64,000 nt of DNA from the NCBI RefSeq assembly GCF_009827595.1, contig NZ_WTYT01000001.1:744001-808000 (forward strand), given 5' to 3'. The first letter of the stretch is position 1. Every line of letters begins with the position of its first letter. The translations under genes were made by a program, and so were the position numbers. Below the pieces are notes generated by a model, which was not told the origin of the DNA, made no database searches, and saw only the letters and a program-made list of their open reading frames with translations. Positions 60,310 to 64,000 of the stretch are shown in pieces. This DNA is from Altericroceibacterium endophyticum. Lineage in GTDB: Bacteria > Pseudomonadota > Alphaproteobacteria > Sphingomonadales > Sphingomonadaceae.

Positions 60310-60845
60310 TGCCCTGCCCCCTTCAGTTTTTCGAGCAGCATCGGCACATCGTCTTCACGAATATCACCGATATGCTGATATTGAATCACACCCTTCCCAT
60401 CGACCACGAAGGTTTCTGGCACGCCGGATGATCCAATGGCGAATTGCACTTCAGAAAGGTCATCCGCGCCGATCCGGCTGTAGGGATTGCCATACATATC
60501 CAGAAATGCACGAACATCCTCTGGCCGATCACGGATCGCGACGGAGACGATATTGGCCCCCTGCGCTTCCAGTTCGGCCAGTTGCGGTGCCTCTGCCGCA
60601 CAGGGAACGCACCAGCTGGCGAAAATATTGAGCAGATGCGGTTCGCCTTGGGCCAGATCCGCGCTGGACAGACCCGGGCGATCATCCACCGCCGGTTTCA
60701 GGGCAAATTCCGGTATCGGTTTGCCGATCATCCCGCTGTGGACGAAATTGTCCTTCGGCCGTGAAAGCTGGATCGCAAACAGCGCAAACAACGTCAGCGC
60801 CAGCACCACCAGCAGCCACAATCCCCATCGCACGCGCTTGATCAC
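60306..60845 (-). CDS. ccmG: Thiol:disulfide interchange protein CcmG/DsbE
   Basis: Membrane-anchored periplasmic thioredoxin that keeps apocytochrome reduced. 179 residues: N-terminal anchor (LWLLVVLALTLFALFAI), thioredoxin motif NIFASWCVPCAAEAPQL and SGVPETFVVDGKGVIQY. Confidence 0.97.
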   Translation of the reverse strand: MIKRVRWGLWLLVVLALTLFALFAIQLSRPKDNFVHSGMIGKPIPEFALKPAVDDRPGLSSADLAQGEPHLLNIFASWCVPCAAEAPQLAELEAQGANIVSVAIRDRPEDVRAFLDMYGNPYSRIGADDLSEVQFAIGSSGVPETFVVDGKGVIQYQHIGDIREDDVPMLLEKLKGAGQ

Positions 60846-62788
60846 GAGACCGCCTCCTCATGACGCTGGGCAATGCGCCGTTCCGCCGAACGCCGACGCA
60901 GATCCACCGCGACCCGGCCGATCAGGGACAGAAAACCGCCCAGAGCGATCAGCACGCCGCCATACCAGATCCACGTAACGAATGGCTTCCACCACAGACG
61001 CAACTGCCAACGCCCCTGCCCCGCATCATCACCGATCACGGCGTAGAGCTGGCCATTCCAGCGCGTCAGCAAAGCGGATTCGCTGGTCTGTTGAAACGGC
61101 GTCCAGAAGTTGCGCGATTGCGGGTCCAGTTCATAAAGCGCACCGCCTTTATAGGAGACCAGCAAACGCCCCTCCAGCGCGGTCCAGTTTGGTCCGGCTA
61201 TCGGTTCCACATCGTCGAGAGTGACACTCCACGGCCCGACAGTGGTCGATTGACCGATCTGAGCCGCGACCAGCTCTTCCTGCGTAAATGCGCTGTCCGC
61301 AGCCATGCCGAACAAAGCAACCGCAATGCCGAAATGGGCGACAACCATGCCCCACACGGCGAGCGGCAAGCGCCGCAGCGACCGGCCCCGCAGGGGCAGA
61401 AGCGAGCCAACAGCCACGCCCGCTGACAGAAGGATACCAATAAAGGGCAGCAAATCCGTGCCGCCAATGATCAGTGCCGCGGCGAGTGCCGCCAGAACGG
61501 CAAGGCCCACCGTGATCAAGGACGGGCGAATGCGTTTCATGCTGTCATGCCGCCAGCGCAGCAGCGGGCCGACGCAGAGCACGACCAGCATCGGCACCAC
61601 GAAAATGGCACTGACCGGGTTGAAATAAGGCGGACCGACCGAAACCTTAACCCCGAACGCCTCCGTAAACAGCGGGTAGAGCGTGCCCAGTAGCACTATG
61701 CCCAAAATGGCCGAAAGAGCGACGTTGTTGACCACCAGCGCGCCTTCGCGGCTGACAATCGAGAAACGCTGCCCTTCCGCCACGGTGTTGGCGCGCAGAG
61801 CGAACAACACCAGGGCACCGCCAATATAGATGGCCAGCAGGGCGAGAATGAAGCTGCCGCGTTCCGGATCGACCGCAAAGGCATGAACGGAGGTCAGAAT
61901 GCCCGACCGCACCAGGAATGTGCCGATCATCGACATGGAAAAAGCGACAACGCCCAGCATGATCGTCCATGTGCGCAAGGCATCGCGCGAGGCCAGAACA
62001 CTGACCGAATGCAGCAGAGCGGTCGCCGCGAGCCATGGCATGAGGGAGGCATTTTCAACCGGGTCCCAAAACCACCAGCCACCCCAGCCAAGCTCGTAAT
62101 AGGCCCAGTAACTGCCCGCCGTGATTCCCAATGTCAGGAATATCCAGGCCCCCAGGATCCACGGCCGCATCACGCGTGCGAAATCCGGGGTCACCTGCCG
62201 GGTGATCAGCGCGCCCACGGCGAAACTGAATGCCACCGACAGCCCGACATAGCCGAAATAAAGTGTCGGCGGATGGAATGCGAGACCGATATCCTGCAGC
62301 AGCGGATTGAGGCCCATACCCTCCGGCACAGGCTGAGGCAGGCGTTCAAACGGGTTCGAGCTGAACAGCAGAAAGGCATAAAAGCCAAGGCCGACAAAGG
62401 CCTGGGCAGACAATGTCGCAATCATCGTTCGTTCGGGCAGGCGCCGTTCGATAATTGCGATCAATCCGCCGGCGATGGCCATCACTGTGACCCAGAGCAG
62501 CATGGAGCCTTCATGATTGCCCCATGCCCCGGCCAGTTTGAAGATCAGCGGCTTGGCCGAATGCGAATTGGCCGCCACCAGCGACACGGACAAATCGGTG
62601 CGGGCGAACAGCAAGAGCAGCGCGCCAAAGGCCAGCGCGCATAAAACCGCCTGAACGCTCGCCACCGGTCGCACCAGCGCGGCCAGCGGCGTGTCCGGAT
62701 TGTTCACAGCCATCACGCCTGCGGCGAGTTGCAACAGCGCCAGTGCGAATGCCAGCCACAGGGCGGCAAGACCGATTTCAGCAATCAC
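60842..62788 (-). CDS. ccmF: Heme lyase subunit CcmF
   Basis: Ligates heme to apocytochrome c. 648 residues, about 15 membrane helices. The tryptophan-rich WWD domain is clear: ELGWGGWWFWDPVENASLMPW. Conserved His residues lie in flanking helices (NHEGSMLLWV region). ATG overlaps ccmE stop. Confidence 0.97.
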   Translation of the reverse strand: MIAEIGLAALWLAFALALLQLAAGVMAVNNPDTPLAALVRPVASVQAVLCALAFGALLLLFARTDLSVSLVAANSHSAKPLIFKLAGAWGNHEGSMLLWVTVMAIAGGLIAIIERRLPERTMIATLSAQAFVGLGFYAFLLFSSNPFERLPQPVPEGMGLNPLLQDIGLAFHPPTLYFGYVGLSVAFSFAVGALITRQVTPDFARVMRPWILGAWIFLTLGITAGSYWAYYELGWGGWWFWDPVENASLMPWLAATALLHSVSVLASRDALRTWTIMLGVVAFSMSMIGTFLVRSGILTSVHAFAVDPERGSFILALLAIYIGGALVLFALRANTVAEGQRFSIVSREGALVVNNVALSAILGIVLLGTLYPLFTEAFGVKVSVGPPYFNPVSAIFVVPMLVVLCVGPLLRWRHDSMKRIRPSLITVGLAVLAALAAALIIGGTDLLPFIGILLSAGVAVGSLLPLRGRSLRRLPLAVWGMVVAHFGIAVALFGMAADSAFTQEELVAAQIGQSTTVGPWSVTLDDVEPIAGPNWTALEGRLLVSYKGGALYELDPQSRNFWTPFQQTSESALLTRWNGQLYAVIGDDAGQGRWQLRLWWKPFVTWIWYGGVLIALGGFLSLIGRVAVDLRRRSAERRIAQRHEEAVS

Positions 62789-63261
62789 TGATATGTTTCC
62801 GCGACAGTTTGTTTGACCTCAGTCTCGGTCATGTTTTCCAGTTCGCGCGGCATATAATTCTCATCATGCTTGGCCAGCAGATTATCGGCCTGAAATGTTC
62901 CGTCGCGCCGCAAATGCCCCTCCGCCACAACGCCCGAGCCTTCAACGAAGAGCGCCGGGACGATGCCGGAAAAAGCGACGGGCACGGTTTCCTTGCCGTC
63001 ACCGACCAGAAAATGGATCGTCACCCCGTCATCGTCGGTTTTGATCGATCCGGTCTGCACCATTCCGCCCAGACGCACGGCACGGTCGGGCGCTGGCGGT
63101 GCCTCCAACATTTCGCTGGGCACATAGAAATAGCTGGCCTGATTGCGCAGCGCCCAGGTGGCGAGCAGCCCGGCACCGATCAGCGCGATCAACGCCACGA
63201 CCACCAGCACGAGGCGCTGATGCTTCGCCTTGAAGCGCTTATTCTTATTTGCGGCGGTCAT
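62785..63261 (-). CDS. ccmE: Heme chaperone CcmE
   Basis: Binds heme covalently through a His and passes it to CcmF. 158 residues: N-terminal anchor (LVLVVVALIALIGAGLLATW), OB-fold core and the heme-binding motif LLAKHDENYMP. Confidence 0.97.
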   Translation of the reverse strand: MTAANKNKRFKAKHQRLVLVVVALIALIGAGLLATWALRNQASYFYVPSEMLEAPPAPDRAVRLGGMVQTGSIKTDDDGVTIHFLVGDGKETVPVAFSGIVPALFVEGSGVVAEGHLRRDGTFQADNLLAKHDENYMPRELENMTETEVKQTVAETYQ

Positions 63262-63398
63262 TTTCGGCGGGCCTCCTCGCGTCTTTTTTCAGCGCGGCGC
63301 ATCGCGATCCAGCTCCAGCTCACCAGAGCCAGAATACCGATAACACCCACCGCATAAGCGGCGAGCACGAAATCCCATTGGTCGAGCGCTTCTCTCAT
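63258..63398 (-). CDS. ccmD: Heme exporter protein CcmD
   Basis: 46 residues, one membrane helix (FVLAAYAVGVIGILALVSWSW) followed by a basic tail (MRRAEKRREEARRK). Located between ccmC and ccmE with an overlapping stop; helps release holo-CcmE. Identified from frame and context. Confidence 0.93.
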   Translation of the reverse strand: MREALDQWDFVLAAYAVGVIGILALVSWSWIAMRRAEKRREEARRK

Positions 63399-63405
63399 GC
63401 GATTT

Positions 63406-64000
63406 TCAAAGTCCTTCCGCCAGCGCCTTGCGCCGCAGGCGTGCTTCCGCCTGAATATCGGCCAGCAATGCCCTCATGCGCGCCAGCACCACCCCGCCAA
63501 ACAACAGAGAAAAACCCAGCGCGGCGATCAGCAGCGGCCATAAGAAGGCCGGATCAATCGCGGATTTACCCATGGTGATGCTGGGCGGTTGATGCAGCGA
63601 ATTCCACCAGACCACCGAACGATTGATAATGGGGATATTGATCGCGCCTACCAGGCCGAAAATGGCCGGAATACGGCTGGATCCACCCTCACGGCTGACC
63701 GCTCCGGACAGCGCGATATAGCCGAAATAGAGAAACAGCAGCACCAGCATCGAGGTGAGCCGCCCGTCCCACACCCACCATGTGCCCCATGTAGGGCGCC
63801 CCCAGATGGAGCCGGTGATCAGGCAAATGGCGGTAAAAACGGCACCGGGCACTGCCGCAGCCCGCGCCGCGATGGTTGCCAGCGGGTGTCGCCACACCAG
63901 TTCAGCGAGACTCGCAATCGCGATGGTGGTCCACCCGCCCATGCCGAGCCATGCAGCGGGCACGTGGAGATAAAGGATGCGAACGGTTTCACCCATCAGC
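63406..64000 (-). CDS. ccmC: Heme exporter protein CcmC (runs off right edge)
   Basis: C-terminal ~198 codons; the N terminus is beyond the window. WWD-type region GSIWGRPTWGTWWVWDGRLTS and the ETVRILYLHVPAAWLGM stretch are family hallmarks. Loads heme on CcmE. The ATG at 63996 is internal, not the true start. Confidence 0.95.
   Translation of the reverse strand, partial: LMGETVRILYLHVPAAWLGMGGWTTIAIASLAELVWRHPLATIAARAAAVPGAVFTAICLITGSIWGRPTWGTWWVWDGRLTSMLVLLFLYFGYIALSGAVSREGGSSRIPAIFGLVGAINIPIINRSVVWWNSLHQPPSITMGKSAIDPAFLWPLLIAALGFSLLFGGVVLARMRALLADIQAEARLRRKALAEGL

Noticed and set aside
1-64000. CRISPR array, insertion sequence, reverse transcriptase/diversity-generating element
   Set aside because: No regularly spaced repeats, no transposase frames, and no RT motif in any frame; fibre genes lack a template-repeat partner.

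Overview
The window is a stretch of chromosome from a Sphingomonadales-type alphaproteobacterium (GC-rich; ccmCDEFGHI order, dapF-mtaB-ftsY-yciB run, an EcfG-like stress promoter, DUF2312/GapR-family protein). About 37 kb of it is a P2-like (Peduovirus-type) contractile-tail prophage. I cannot name the species from sequence alone.

Layout. 1-558: the N-terminal part of a polytopic membrane protein running off the left edge (probably host). About 885-38383: prophage. Leftward: dam, portal Q and terminase P. Rightward: capsid genes O-N-M-L-X, a lysis block (membrane/coiled-coil protein, M15 peptidase, holin-like protein, nested spanin pair) and tail completion R-S; accessory cassette 1 (AAA ATPase + RloB, AbiL-like); baseplate J-I, a DUF4815-like protein and fibre genes; accessory cassette 2 (orphan protein + winged-helix regulator); V-W, sheath FI, tube FII, E/E' (with -1 frameshift), tape measure T, U and D. 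Leftward again: accessory cassette 3 (DUF2939, bacterial PH domain, STAS/HATPase protein, DUF4325 STAS-like protein, membrane protein) and the LexA-like CI repressor. Rightward: an early operon with Cro-, CII- and Ogr-like proteins, a GapR-family protein, small ORFs and a large serine recombinase whose 3' end lies inside a tRNA-Met gene.

A 23-bp dyad CTCGTT-N11-AACGAG occurs three times in the prophage. Each copy is centred exactly 56 bp upstream of the first gene of a late operon (P, J, V). I read it as the binding site of the phage late activator, most likely the Ogr-like zinc finger protein at 35323. The three accessory cassettes all sit at late-operon boundaries, look more AT-rich than the structural genes, and two are immediately followed by one of these dyads. 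No replication initiator of the P2 A type is visible.

38482-64000 is ordinary host chromosome: a 2'-5' RNA ligase-like protein, mltG, fabF, acpP, aspS, rnd, oxyR, a cluster of three c-di-GMP genes, pgsA, an MFS transporter, csbD, an EVE protein, dapF, mtaB, ftsY, yciB, an orphan gene, kup and the cytochrome c maturation operon ccmI-H-G-F-E-D-C, the last running off the right edge.

The most interesting parts are the late-operon dyad set, the STAS/HATPase + DUF4325 + membrane protein cassette (a partner-switching-like module with no function I can name), and the AbiL-like cassette.
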